A DNA stretch of 42,739 bases from Lachnospiraceae bacterium (GTDB lineage: Bacteria > Bacillota > Clostridia > Lachnospirales > Lachnospiraceae): positions 1 to 42,739 of the forward strand of contig SVEG01000022.1 in assembly GCA_015057505.1 (NCBI GenBank), in the 5' to 3' direction. Positions 15,215 to 23,985 of this stretch are shown here, in pieces. Numbering within the stretch: the first letter of the stretch is position 1; every line of letters begins with the position of its first letter. Below the pieces are notes generated by a model, which was given only the letters and a program-made list of their open reading frames with translations, was not told the DNA's origin and did no database searches. The position numbers were made by a program, and so were the translations under genes.

Positions 15215-17533
15215 ATGGAGAAAAGAAAGATAAAGAATGATGAAATAAATGTTTATATTGAGAATCAGGAATTTATTGCAAATACGTATGTGGTGAGATG
15301 TTTTGGCATAGCGGTGCTGGTGTATATAATTACGTTTTTGTTGAATATATTAGATGTTTTTGTTATCAATAAAGCATTAATGTTAAAAGCATTTATTCCG
15401 TCGATATTAATATATCTGGCAGTATTGATAGTTTCAAAGAGGGTTTCACTTTCAGACAGCAGAATTAAGTACTTTTTTATTTTAAGCTATATGTTATGTC
15501 TGACAATAACGGGTGTATATATTACATATCACGTAGTATTGTTATCGCTTATGCCGCTTATGTTCGCAACCATGTATTCTTCAAAAAAGGTAATGTGGAA
15601 TGCATGCATTATGTTAGTTATAAGTACGTTTATAATTGTTTACGGCGGATACTATTTTGGCCTATGTGATGCCAACATGCTTTTGTTGACTTCGGATACG
15701 ATGAGTACATATATTTTTGATGGTCATGTTGTTTTTTCGAGTATTAATGATAATCCGATTGTATATCTTGCATTATTTTTTGTAATACCGAGATGTCTTA
15801 TATATATAGCCTTTACTTTTGTGTGTAGCAATATCGTAAAGATAGTAAGTGGCAGTCTTGAGAAAGCCAAGCTTACAGCTGAACTTGAAAAAGCAAAACA
15901 GGAAGCTGAAAGTGCCAATCAGGCAAAAACACAATTTCTCGCAAGAATGTCTCATGAGATAAGGACTCCTGTTAATGCTGTAATTGGCATGAATGAGATG
16001 ATACTCAGGGAAAGCAGTGAGGAAGAAATCAGGAATTATGCGAGTGATGTTAAAAACTCATCCCTAGCACTTCTTAACATTATTAACGAGATATTAGATT
16101 CTACGAAAATAGAATCCGGAATGATGGAAATCGTGGATGCGGAATATGAAATGGGAAGTTTTCTTAATGATTTGTATAATATGACCAATATCAAAGCAAA
16201 AGAGAAAAATTTGGAGTTGATATTTGATGTTGATCCGGCGATTCCGTATAAATATCGAGGCGATGATAAGCGAATCAGACAGGTGCTGTTAAATATACTG
16301 ACTAATGCGGTAAAGTATACTGACAAAGGAACGGTGACTTTAGAGGTTCGCTGTAAGCAGGAAGATGACAAAGCGGTTGTATATTATTCCGTAAAAGATA
16401 CGGGAATAGGAATTAAGGAAGACGATATCGGCAAGATATATGATGCCTTTACAAGGTTCGATATTTCTAAGAACAGGAATGTTGAAGGTACGGGCCTTGG
16501 AATGAGTATTGCTCAGTCATTTCTGAAACTTATGGGAAGTGAACTGGAAATAAAGAGTGAATATGAAAAGGGAAGTGAGTTTTCTTTCCACATTGTTCAG
16601 GAAATTGTTGATAAAGAGCCTCTTGGAGATTTTAGAAAGAGAATTTTAAAGGCAGATGTTACTAATAAGTATCGTGCAGAGTTTATTGCTCCTGAAGCAA
16701 AAATTCTTGTCGTTGATGATTATAAAATGAATCTTAAGGTGTTTAGGAACTTGCTTAAGCAGACTAATATGCAGATCTTTGAGGCTGAGAGCGGAGAAAA
16801 GTGTCTTGAGATGCTGGAAAAGCAAAGTTTTGATTTGATATTTTTAGATCATATGATGCCGGGAATGGATGGAATAGAAACTCTTCATGAAATAAGGCAG
16901 AGAAAACTTTGCGAAGATACGCCGATTATTATGCTTACGGCAAATGCAATAGCCGGTAATAAAGAAAAATATATTTCAGAAGGTTTTGATGATTTCCTTT
17001 CAAAGCCGATAATGCCGGACAAGCTTGATAAGATGATTTTACATTATCTTCCGAAAAATCTTATATATATTAATATGGACGAGCAGGAAGAACTCTTGGC
17101 AAAGACTGAAAATTTGGCAACTGTGGAGGCTCAAATTACAGAGGATGCTGTTGCCAGGGGAAATGTCGGTAAAACAATATTTGATAGAATTAAGGCGGCT
17201 CTCCCGGAACTTGATATGAAAACAGGACTTGCAACCTGTAGTGGGGACGAGGATTTTTATATTGAATTGTTAAAGGATTTCTCAGAACTTAATATAAAGG
17301 ATGAACTTAGAAAATACCTTGCTGAGGGGAATTATAATAATTATTGTATCAGAGTTCACGGTTTTAAGAACAGTGCGTATTCAATCGGTGCCAAGGAGTT
17401 AGGTGATTTGGCATATAAAATGGAATGCCTGACCAGAGAGTCTTTGCCGGAAGAAATTGAAGAATTACAGAAAAGCCTTTTTGGACAGTATGACAGGATA
17501 TGCAGATGTTATAATGAGTCGGTGAATGTTTAG
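15215..17533 (+). CDS. Hybrid sensor histidine kinase (6TM - HisKA - HATPase - receiver - HPt)
   Basis: A 772-residue membrane protein. About six membrane segments occupy residues 28-210, then a coiled coil (LEKAKQEAESANQAKTQF), the H-box MSHEIRTP with phospho-acceptor His247, and an ATPase domain with N-box, KDTGIGI and GTGLGMS motifs. A receiver domain follows from about 495, with VVDD and Asp545 in FLDHMMPGMDG. A C-terminal Hpt-like domain has His715 in RVHGFKNSAYSIGA. This is a full phosphorelay in one chain, but it needs an outside final receiver. The next gene, 35 bases downstream, ends in a receiver and is the obvious candidate. GGAGG precedes ATG 15215. Confidence 0.88.
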   Translation: MEKRKIKNDEINVYIENQEFIANTYVVRCFGIAVLVYIITFLLNILDVFVINKALMLKAFIPSILIYLAVLIVSKRVSLSDSRIKYFFILSYMLCLTITGVYITYHVVLLSLMPLMFATMYSSKKVMWNACIMLVISTFIIVYGGYYFGLCDANMLLLTSDTMSTYIFDGHVVFSSINDNPIVYLALFFVIPRCLIYIAFTFVCSNIVKIVSGSLEKAKLTAELEKAKQEAESANQAKTQFLARMSHEIRTPVNAVIGMNEMILRESSEEEIRNYASDVKNSSLALLNIINEILDSTKIESGMMEIVDAEYEMGSFLNDLYNMTNIKAKEKNLELIFDVDPAIPYKYRGDDKRIRQVLLNILTNAVKYTDKGTVTLEVRCKQEDDKAVVYYSVKDTGIGIKEDDIGKIYDAFTRFDISKNRNVEGTGLGMSIAQSFLKLMGSELEIKSEYEKGSEFSFHIVQEIVDKEPLGDFRKRILKADVTNKYRAEFIAPEAKILVVDDYKMNLKVFRNLLKQTNMQIFEAESGEKCLEMLEKQSFDLIFLDHMMPGMDGIETLHEIRQRKLCEDTPIIMLTANAIAGNKEKYISEGFDDFLSKPIMPDKLDKMILHYLPKNLIYINMDEQEELLAKTENLATVEAQITEDAVARGNVGKTIFDRIKAALPELDMKTGLATCSGDEDFYIELLKDFSELNIKDELRKYLAEGNYNNYCIRVHGFKNSAYSIGAKELGDLAYKMECLTRESLPEEIEELQKSLFGQYDRICRCYNESVNV

Positions 17534-17568
17534 ATGTTTTTACTTACATAATGATTTGGAGGTTATAT

Positions 17569-19617
17569 ATGATAACGTGGTTCTATTTTGTTGTTTTTCT
17601 ATTATCGTTGATAATGACAGGAGGATTTCTGTTAAAAAATAAAAAAGTAGATTCGATGTTTATTTTTTTCAGTATAATGGTTTCTATCAATTGTCTTGGA
17701 CGGTATATGGTAGCGAGTGCAGTTAATTTGGAAATGGCATTACTTGCGAATGTTTTCTTATATCTGGGTGGTTGTTATGCGCCGTTATTGACAGTAATGG
17801 TGCTTACAAGATTATGTAATTTAAAAATGCCGGTTATCATAAAAACATTGTTAATATTGTATTCGACAGTGATTATGGCACTTGTATTGACAATAGGTAA
17901 ATCTGATATTTATTATAAGCATGTAGAACTGGGATATGGAAACGGATATAACTATCTGATAAAGACGTATGGTCCGTTACATAAGTTGTATCCTTTTATG
18001 ATGGTGCTGTATGCCATTATAATGCTTCTGTATATATGTGTTGCATTCAAGAAAAGAAATCAGATATCTGTACGACTTGTATCGATAATAAGTATTACAG
18101 GATTCTCGATTTTCTTTATGTATATTTTGGAACGTATTATATCAACAGATATAAGCTTTTTGGCATTGGGATATCTGGTTGGGATTGCTTTTATGACGCG
18201 TTATTTCGATAGAATTAATATGTATGATATTTCAACCAATATTTCCAGTACACTGGAAAAGATGAATGATTATGGATACATTGTTTTTGATGACAAGTAC
18301 AGATATGTTAACTCCAATGATTATATTAAGAGACTGTTCCCGGAAATTAATGATTGGTTAGTAGACAAAGAAGTTATTGCCTCAGACAGCTATTTATATA
18401 AAGAGTGTGTTATGTATCTCATGAACTGGAACGGTGAGGAGAGTTCACCAAAAATAATAAATGTTGGTGATGGGTATTATCAGCTTGGTATTAGGCATAT
18501 TCCTTATGGAAAAAGAGTAAGTGTGGGATATTTGCTGGAATTCACCGATCGTACTTTGGAAAAGAAATATTATAATACAATTGAAGAATATAATGTCATA
18601 ATGGAAAAGGAAGTCGCCGAAAAGACCGAAGAGATAAGACAGCAACAGAAACGAATGAAGGATTTGTTTGAACGTACCGTTACGGCACTCAGTGAAGCGG
18701 TAGATGCAAAGGACAGGTATACAAGTGGTCATTCTAAGCGTGTTGCAAAGTATGCACGTATGATAGCGGAGAGACTTGGTAAAAGCAAAGAGGAGCAGGA
18801 GGAGATTTATCGTGCCGGACTTTTGCATGATATCGGTAAAATTCGTGTTCCTGCTGAAATCATTAATAAACCGGGTAAGCTTACGGATGATGAATTTAAT
18901 ATTATTAAAATTCATCCGGTTACGGGCTATCATATATTAAGCGGTATATCAGAAGACAGTTATATTGCGATTGCCGCAAAGTATCATCATGAGAGGTATG
19001 ATGGTAAGGGTTATCCCAACGGGCTTGCAGGAAAGAAAATTCCGGAGATTGCGAGGATTCTCGGAGTTGCTGATTCTTACGATGCGATGGCAAGTAACAG
19101 AAGTTATCGTAACGCTTTGCCACAGGAGGTTGTAAGAACTGAGATTGAAAAAGGCAAAGGAACACAGTTTGATCCGGATATAGCAGATATTATGCTTCGG
19201 ATGATTGATGAAGACAAAGAGTATTCGATGAAGCAGACTGATTCAATGCATAGGAGTATTCTTAGTGTTGATGATGAAGCGATGAACAATAAAATCATTG
19301 CACATATCATGAAGGACGAGCCTATGTATGAGGTTGTTTCAGCCGGAGGCGGAAGAGAAGCACTTGCGTTACTTTCGGAGAGAGCGTTTGATCTTATATT
19401 GTTAGATGTAAAAATGCCTGAGATGGATGGTCTAGAGACACTTAAGTTAATCAGAGAAAAGAGTGATGTTCCCGTAGTTCTTATGACAAGTGATAAAACA
19501 CTTGATATTTCTACGGAATTCGAAGAATATGGATGTGATGATTATATTACCAAACCGTTCTTCCCGATGTTGGTTAAGGAAATTGTACATAACATGACGG
19601 AAAGAGCAGATTCGTAG
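17569..19617 (+). CDS. 7TM - PAS-like - HD-GYP - receiver protein (probable c-di-GMP phosphodiesterase)
   Basis: A 682-residue protein. About seven membrane segments (1-220, with YGPLHKLYPFMMVLY) are followed by a PAS-like segment (about 225-335), a short coiled coil, and an HD-GYP domain (about 365-540) with HDIGK (His420, Asp421), HHERYDGKGYP (GYP at 481-483) and DSYDAM. A C-terminal receiver has VDDE and Asp613 in LLDVKMPEMDG. HD-GYP domains hydrolyse cyclic di-GMP and the key residues are present, so activity is likely. A receiver at the C-terminus of such a protein is less usual than at the N-terminus. TTGGAGG (17556-17562) fixes ATG 17569. Co-transcription with the hybrid kinase suggests a relay that sets phosphodiesterase output. 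Confidence 0.87.
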   Translation: MITWFYFVVFLLSLIMTGGFLLKNKKVDSMFIFFSIMVSINCLGRYMVASAVNLEMALLANVFLYLGGCYAPLLTVMVLTRLCNLKMPVIIKTLLILYSTVIMALVLTIGKSDIYYKHVELGYGNGYNYLIKTYGPLHKLYPFMMVLYAIIMLLYICVAFKKRNQISVRLVSIISITGFSIFFMYILERIISTDISFLALGYLVGIAFMTRYFDRINMYDISTNISSTLEKMNDYGYIVFDDKYRYVNSNDYIKRLFPEINDWLVDKEVIASDSYLYKECVMYLMNWNGEESSPKIINVGDGYYQLGIRHIPYGKRVSVGYLLEFTDRTLEKKYYNTIEEYNVIMEKEVAEKTEEIRQQQKRMKDLFERTVTALSEAVDAKDRYTSGHSKRVAKYARMIAERLGKSKEEQEEIYRAGLLHDIGKIRVPAEIINKPGKLTDDEFNIIKIHPVTGYHILSGISEDSYIAIAAKYHHERYDGKGYPNGLAGKKIPEIARILGVADSYDAMASNRSYRNALPQEVVRTEIEKGKGTQFDPDIADIMLRMIDEDKEYSMKQTDSMHRSILSVDDEAMNNKIIAHIMKDEPMYEVVSAGGGREALALLSERAFDLILLDVKMPEMDGLETLKLIREKSDVPVVLMTSDKTLDISTEFEEYGCDDYITKPFFPMLVKEIVHNMTERADS

Positions 19618-19631
19618 GGGGACATATATAT

Positions 19632-19675
19632 AAACAGGTCGTTGCAACGGAATTTTCCGGCAACGACCTGTTTTG
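19632..19675. terminator. Bidirectional terminator between convergent genes
   Basis: A 14-bp perfect stem, AAACAGGTCGTTGC (19632-19645) with GCAACGACCTGTTT (19660-19673). The loop holds a further CGG/CCG pairing. T-rich tails on both strands let it serve the HD-GYP gene (+) and the ABC permease gene (-). Confidence 0.85.
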
Positions 19676-19680
19676 TTTAG

Positions 19681-21246
19681 CTATTCTTTAATTTTCATTC
19701 TATAGCAAAGGAATGCAAACAGTGCACTTAAAAGCATAAGACACATCGCAATACCAAGGTTGGTTATGTTATACGGAAGCGGAATTACAAGTGCAACAAT
19801 CATACATCCGACTGCAAGAATCATCATTGCAAACATTGCAACAAATACGGGCATGCTTTGTTTGACAATGGCAGCTTCATTTACCCAATTGAAGTTAGGA
19901 GACAGGATATTAAGAAGCAGGGCAAACGATGTTGAAAGCATTATAAGTGCCAGCATAACGATGAAACATACCACAGCGTCAAGGATTGATAAGTCTAATG
20001 AAAATTTAAATATTATAGAGCTTATCAGTGCTACGGGAACCGTAAGTGTTATATTTACAAGCATCTTGGCATTCATGTTAATGTGCTGCGGTATCGGAAG
20101 CGTCTGTGTAATCCAAAGAGCCTTGCCTTCAAGTGATATAACAGAGGCAGTAGTAGGTGCCATACAAAGTACAAGACCTGCTATGTAGGGGATACTTCTT
20201 GCTATAAATGAAGACATATCTCCAAGCGCTGCTGCCTCTGTCTGTATTATATCGCCAATAGGAACAAAACATGAAGCAACGGCAAGTACAAGCACCATAA
20301 GCGGTGAAAAAGCGGTATTTACAACATAAGCGGTGCAACCGAAGTAACGGCGCAATTCTTTTTTGTAAATGGCCATGAATGGTGAGTTTGACTTGGTTGT
20401 TTTATATACGTAGTTAGCTTTTGCGCTTCGTGCATTAAGTGCGGTATAAATCTTTTTGTAAAGCGGTGCAAGTATCGCGATTGTAATGCCCATAGAGCCT
20501 ACGGAAAGAAGCACAAACAATGCAAAATAAAGTAAATTCATATCTTCAACATTAAACGCCATGTTGTAAAGAATTGACGGCGGATAAAAGGTACTTGCAA
20601 GGTTCATGAACGCATCACCGAAGCTTTCAATTGCTTCTTCGGATACATTTGACAGTGTCATTGAAAAATATAAAACTGCAAATAATGCTATAAAGCTAAG
20701 TAATATTGTTACGATGCTCTTATGACGGAAGCGTGATGCAATAAATGATACGACGATTCCGATAAAAGTTGAAATCGCAAGCGGGAACAAAGGAACAATA
20801 AACATTGACAACAGGTACAAAATGCAAAACAGCACACCGGGTTTTGCGATGAAAATAACCGGGATAAGTGCCGGAGCCATAATCGATACGCCAAAAAAGA
20901 AATTCATAAGATATATGGCAGTAAGACGGCTTGCAATGAGTGTGCTTGTCTTTATCGGAAGAGCCGCAAGAAGCTCGTAATCACGATTGTTAAACAAAAG
21001 TCCCGAGGTTTTAAGTACTGTGGTTACAAGTATTACGATACTTGTGATTGTATAATAGAATGCAGGAATAACATTTGTGGCATCCATCATACAGAAAACA
21101 ACTGAAAACATAACACTGTAAATTGCAATAAGAATCGCTAATGCAAAGTACAAAAGTCCGAGAAGAAACATGCTACGTTTTTGCTTCTTACCTTTGGGGA
21201 AGAGCGTGAGCACCTGCACCTTCGTAAGGTTTATAAAGTTACTCAT
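19681..21246 (-). CDS. ABC-2-type exporter permease, about 12 membrane segments
   Basis: A 521-residue very hydrophobic protein with about twelve membrane segments and no solute-binding domain, typical of large ABC-2-like permeases of Firmicutes whose substrates are mostly unknown. Its ATG (21246-21244) overlaps the stop of the ATPase gene by 8 bases, and the ribosome binding site GGAGG lies within the ATPase coding end, so the two subunits are translationally coupled. A longer in-frame start further upstream would overlap the ATPase gene by 80 bases and is unlikely. Confidence 0.8.
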   Translation of the reverse strand: MSNFINLTKVQVLTLFPKGKKQKRSMFLLGLLYFALAILIAIYSVMFSVVFCMMDATNVIPAFYYTITSIVILVTTVLKTSGLLFNNRDYELLAALPIKTSTLIASRLTAIYLMNFFFGVSIMAPALIPVIFIAKPGVLFCILYLLSMFIVPLFPLAISTFIGIVVSFIASRFRHKSIVTILLSFIALFAVLYFSMTLSNVSEEAIESFGDAFMNLASTFYPPSILYNMAFNVEDMNLLYFALFVLLSVGSMGITIAILAPLYKKIYTALNARSAKANYVYKTTKSNSPFMAIYKKELRRYFGCTAYVVNTAFSPLMVLVLAVASCFVPIGDIIQTEAAALGDMSSFIARSIPYIAGLVLCMAPTTASVISLEGKALWITQTLPIPQHINMNAKMLVNITLTVPVALISSIIFKFSLDLSILDAVVCFIVMLALIMLSTSFALLLNILSPNFNWVNEAAIVKQSMPVFVAMFAMMILAVGCMIVALVIPLPYNITNLGIAMCLMLLSALFAFLCYRMKIKE

Positions 21247-21952
21247 TGGATACCACCTCCATGAATACCTCTTCAAGGGAGCTGTCGCCGAGTATTTCTT
21301 CGGTAATTCCGTGAGCAAGTAGCTTGCCGCCTTTTATTATTGCGATTTTGTTACATAATTTTTCGGCTGTGTCAAGAACATGTGTGGAGAAGAAGATAGC
21401 TCCACCCTTGTCACAGAGGTCATGCATCATATTTTTAAGTTCAAGTGCGGCCTTGGGGTCAAGTCCTACGAAAGGCTCATCAAGAACAAGGAGCTTCGGT
21501 GAATGGATGAAAGCAGAGATGATTGCAAGCTTCTGCTTCATACCGTGCGAATACGATGAAATAAGGTCGCCTAAGTTGGCTGTGATTTCAAACGCATCAG
21601 CATATTTCTTGATTAATACGTCTGCTTCATTCTGAGGCACCTTGAATACATCCCTGATAAAGTTAAGATACTTGATGCCTGTAAGATTGTCGTATAAGTC
21701 AGGATTGTCGGGAATATAAGCCGTAACTGACTTGCATGCGATAGGGTCCTGCTTTACGGATTTGCCGTCAATGAAGATTTCGCCTTCTTCAAAATCAAGA
21801 ACACCGGTAACCGCACGGATTGTGGTGGTCTTGCCGGCACCGTTGTGGCCGATAAAACCGTAAATATCTCCGGCACTGACTGTAAGGGTAAGATTGTCTA
21901 CGGCCTTTTTGCCGTTTTTGTAAGTTTTTGAAAGGTTTTTAATTTTTAACAT
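21239..21952 (-). CDS. ABC transporter ATP-binding protein (exporter type)
   Basis: A 237-residue ATPase with Walker A GHNGAGKTT, signature SYSHGMKQK (a variant of LSGGQ), Walker B LLVLDEP and the H-loop FFSTHVL. Start: the third of three close ATGs (21952) is 8 bases from GGGAG; earlier ones lack spacing. It pairs with the downstream permease. The short signature variant SHGMKQK is common in ATPases driving ABC-2 exporters. The promoter is not clear: TATAAT on the minus strand at 22002-22007 has no good -35. Confidence 0.9.
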   Translation of the reverse strand: MLKIKNLSKTYKNGKKAVDNLTLTVSAGDIYGFIGHNGAGKTTTIRAVTGVLDFEEGEIFIDGKSVKQDPIACKSVTAYIPDNPDLYDNLTGIKYLNFIRDVFKVPQNEADVLIKKYADAFEITANLGDLISSYSHGMKQKLAIISAFIHSPKLLVLDEPFVGLDPKAALELKNMMHDLCDKGGAIFFSTHVLDTAEKLCNKIAIIKGGKLLAHGITEEILGDSSLEEVFMEVVSNE

Positions 21953-22062
21953 ATTCATATCTCCCATCAATATAATATTGTAATACAGGGTATATTCTAT
22001 CATTATAGTGAGGAATAAACAAGAAAAACGACAAATATTTCAAGTATTTTTGCATAAAGTAA

Positions 22063-22092
22063 TTGCAAAAAGCAGATATAAAGAATTATAAT
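22063..22092 (+). promoter_or_regulatory. Promoter of the maf operon
   Basis: TTGCAA (22063-22068), 18 bases, TATAAT (22087-22092). It diverges from the ABC exporter genes. Confidence 0.6.
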
Positions 22093-22134
22093 GAAAATGA
22101 TGTAAAAGTTATGTTTTAAGGAGTTATACCAAAA

Positions 22135-22740
22135 GTGAATGGATTGTGTAAAAATAGGAGAATTGTTCTTGCAAGTGCTTCTCCCAGGAGGAAGGAATTG
22201 CTTACCCAGGTTGGGTTTGAGTTTGATATAATAACGAGTGATTGTGAAGAGATTACAACAAAGACAAAGCCCTCTGAGGTTGTGGAGGAGCTGTCTTATC
22301 TTAAGGCTGCGGATGTTGCGGACAAGCTTGATAAGCAGTCTGAGCAGTTGCTTATCATCGGTTCAGATACGGTTGTTGCGCTTGACGATATTATTATGGG
22401 TAAGCCTAAGAATGAAGAAGATGCTTTTCGTATGCTTAAGGCATTGCAGGGACGCGAACATTCGGTAATTACAGGCGTTACGATGATTTTTACAGAGCCG
22501 GGCAGAGAAGACAAGACGATAGTTTTTTCAAAAGAAACCAAAGTTTGGTTTTATTCTATGAATGATGACGAGATACGTGCATATATTGATACAAAAGAGC
22601 CCATGGATAAGGCAGGAGCGTACGCGATACAGGGACTTTGTGCTGCGTATATAGAGCGTATTGAGGGCGACTATAATACCGTGGTCGGTTTGCCGGTTGC
22701 GGATATTTGTAAAGTGCTTAGAGAATATAAGGAGGACTAG
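22135..22740 (+). CDS. maf: Maf-like nucleoside triphosphate pyrophosphatase
   Basis: A 201-residue member of the Maf/YhdE family, which hydrolyses non-canonical or methylated nucleotides (dTTP/UTP pyrophosphatase activity) and in Bacillus influences septum formation. Motifs: ASASPRRKELL near the start and GSDTVV in the middle, then KAGAYAIQG near residue 160. The start is GTG 22135 with AAGGAG at 22118-22123. It is first of a four-gene operon. Confidence 0.9.
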   Translation: MNGLCKNRRIVLASASPRRKELLTQVGFEFDIITSDCEEITTKTKPSEVVEELSYLKAADVADKLDKQSEQLLIIGSDTVVALDDIIMGKPKNEEDAFRMLKALQGREHSVITGVTMIFTEPGREDKTIVFSKETKVWFYSMNDDEIRAYIDTKEPMDKAGAYAIQGLCAAYIERIEGDYNTVVGLPVADICKVLREYKED

Positions 22741-22745
22741 CAGTT

Positions 22746-23009
22746 ATGGAAGGTTACGAACAGGAATGTGCAGAGGTTTTACTTAAGGAGCAGGAGAGAG
22801 TATTCGGAGAGAAGGTTGCTGATACCGTTGAGGAAGCAATTGAGTTTTTGGAGGATTGCTTTGCGGTGGTTCTTAATAATGCAGCAGATATAAGAGAGTA
22901 TTGGGATGAGTGCGGTATTGACTGCGAGGGTATGTCTGACGAAGATATACTTGAGGCTGATGAGGTTTTTGCCCTGCCGTGCGGAAAATATATGGTGCTT
23001 GAGGTTTAG
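22746..23009 (+). CDS. Small acidic protein, unknown function
   Basis: An 87-residue, strongly acidic protein (many Glu and Asp), predicted mainly helical, with a conserved-looking C-terminus (MSDEDILEADEVFALPCGKYMVLEV). AAGGAGG in the last codons of maf serves its ATG. I do not recognise it. Similar short proteins appear next to maf in related genomes as far as I recall, but that needs checking. Confidence 0.7.
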   Translation: MEGYEQECAEVLLKEQERVFGEKVADTVEEAIEFLEDCFAVVLNNAADIREYWDECGIDCEGMSDEDILEADEVFALPCGKYMVLEV

Positions 23010-23013
23010 AAAA

Positions 23014-23976
23014 TTGCGAAGGATTAAATTAGTATTGCCGACAGTACTTTTGATAATAGTATTGTTTTCGGGATGTACCATAGGAAATACACGGTTTGTT
23101 TTCGGTGAAGCTGTAAATCGTGAGATTGTTTTTGATATGGGGAACTACGGAGATTGCGATAAGCAGAAGGCGACGGTTTATCTTCTGATTGCCAAGGCAG
23201 AGTACGAGAAGATTTTTGGTGAGGATGTCTGGCAGATGCAGATTGAGAATATGTCCATGGAGGAGTTTGTCAAGAATAATACTCTCAGTGAACTTTTGCA
23301 GAGAGAAAGCATGAGTGCACTTGCAGAGAACGAAGGCATAGAGCTTTCTGAGGAGCAGCTTAAGGTATTATTTGATGCGACCGATGAACTTTATGAAAGC
23401 ATTGATGAGAACTTGCTTGAAGGGATTGGAATAACGAAGCAGGACATAGAAGGTGTATTTAGGGCAAGGCTGTTATCCGGACTTATATTTGATGAGATAG
23501 CAGCCACTGTTAATATGGAAATTAGCGATTCGGAAGCTAAGGTTATTACGGTGCAGTATGTGAGGCTTGATGAGTCTTACGAATCGGATGATACGACTTT
23601 TGCGGAGCTGTTTTCAGGTGACGAGGTTACGGAAGCTGACATTTGCCGCGGAGAACTTGAAGAGAAAATGAGCAAAGAAGCAGAAACAATGGTTTTTGCA
23701 CTTGAAGAAGGCGAAATAAGTGATATAATTATTGTTGGAAATGAAAGATATATTTTTAAGTCCGTAAGTGCTTATGATGCAGATAAGACCGAGAAGAATA
23801 AGAAGGTTATGCTGGAACAGCGCAGGCAGGATGCTTTTATGGCAGCTTATAAGGAATTTATGGATTCTACCGATTATAAGACAAATGATAAAGTTTGGGA
23901 CACACTCGTAATTGCCGATTTTGACGGAGTATCCTTCGGCGGTTTTTATGATATATGTGACAAATACGGAATTTGA
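23014..23976 (+). CDS. Lipoprotein resembling SurA/PrsA-type secretion chaperones
   Basis: About 320 residues. A short basic start (MRRIK), hydrophobic run and lipobox FSGC (Cys21) mark a lipoprotein. The body is Glu-rich and helical, with segments typical of the N-terminal chaperone part of SurA/PrsA-like proteins (AEYEKIFGEDVW; TLSELLQRESMSALAENEGIELSEEQ), and a later segment that could be a degenerate parvulin domain (AEISD-type ALEEGEISDIII). The start is uncertain: TTG 23014 has GAGG 9 bases upstream and gives a normal signal peptide; TTG 22999 is also possible. It is in the maf operon before the capA-like gene. Confidence 0.65.
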   Translation: MRRIKLVLPTVLLIIVLFSGCTIGNTRFVFGEAVNREIVFDMGNYGDCDKQKATVYLLIAKAEYEKIFGEDVWQMQIENMSMEEFVKNNTLSELLQRESMSALAENEGIELSEEQLKVLFDATDELYESIDENLLEGIGITKQDIEGVFRARLLSGLIFDEIAATVNMEISDSEAKVITVQYVRLDESYESDDTTFAELFSGDEVTEADICRGELEEKMSKEAETMVFALEEGEISDIIIVGNERYIFKSVSAYDADKTEKNKKVMLEQRRQDAFMAAYKEFMDSTDYKTNDKVWDTLVIADFDGVSFGGFYDICDKYGI

Positions 23977-23985
23977 GGTTAATAA

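Noticed and set aside
22002-22007. Minus-strand TATAAT as promoter of the ABC exporter
   Set aside because: No -35-like sequence and no TG extension at the right distance, so left unannotated.
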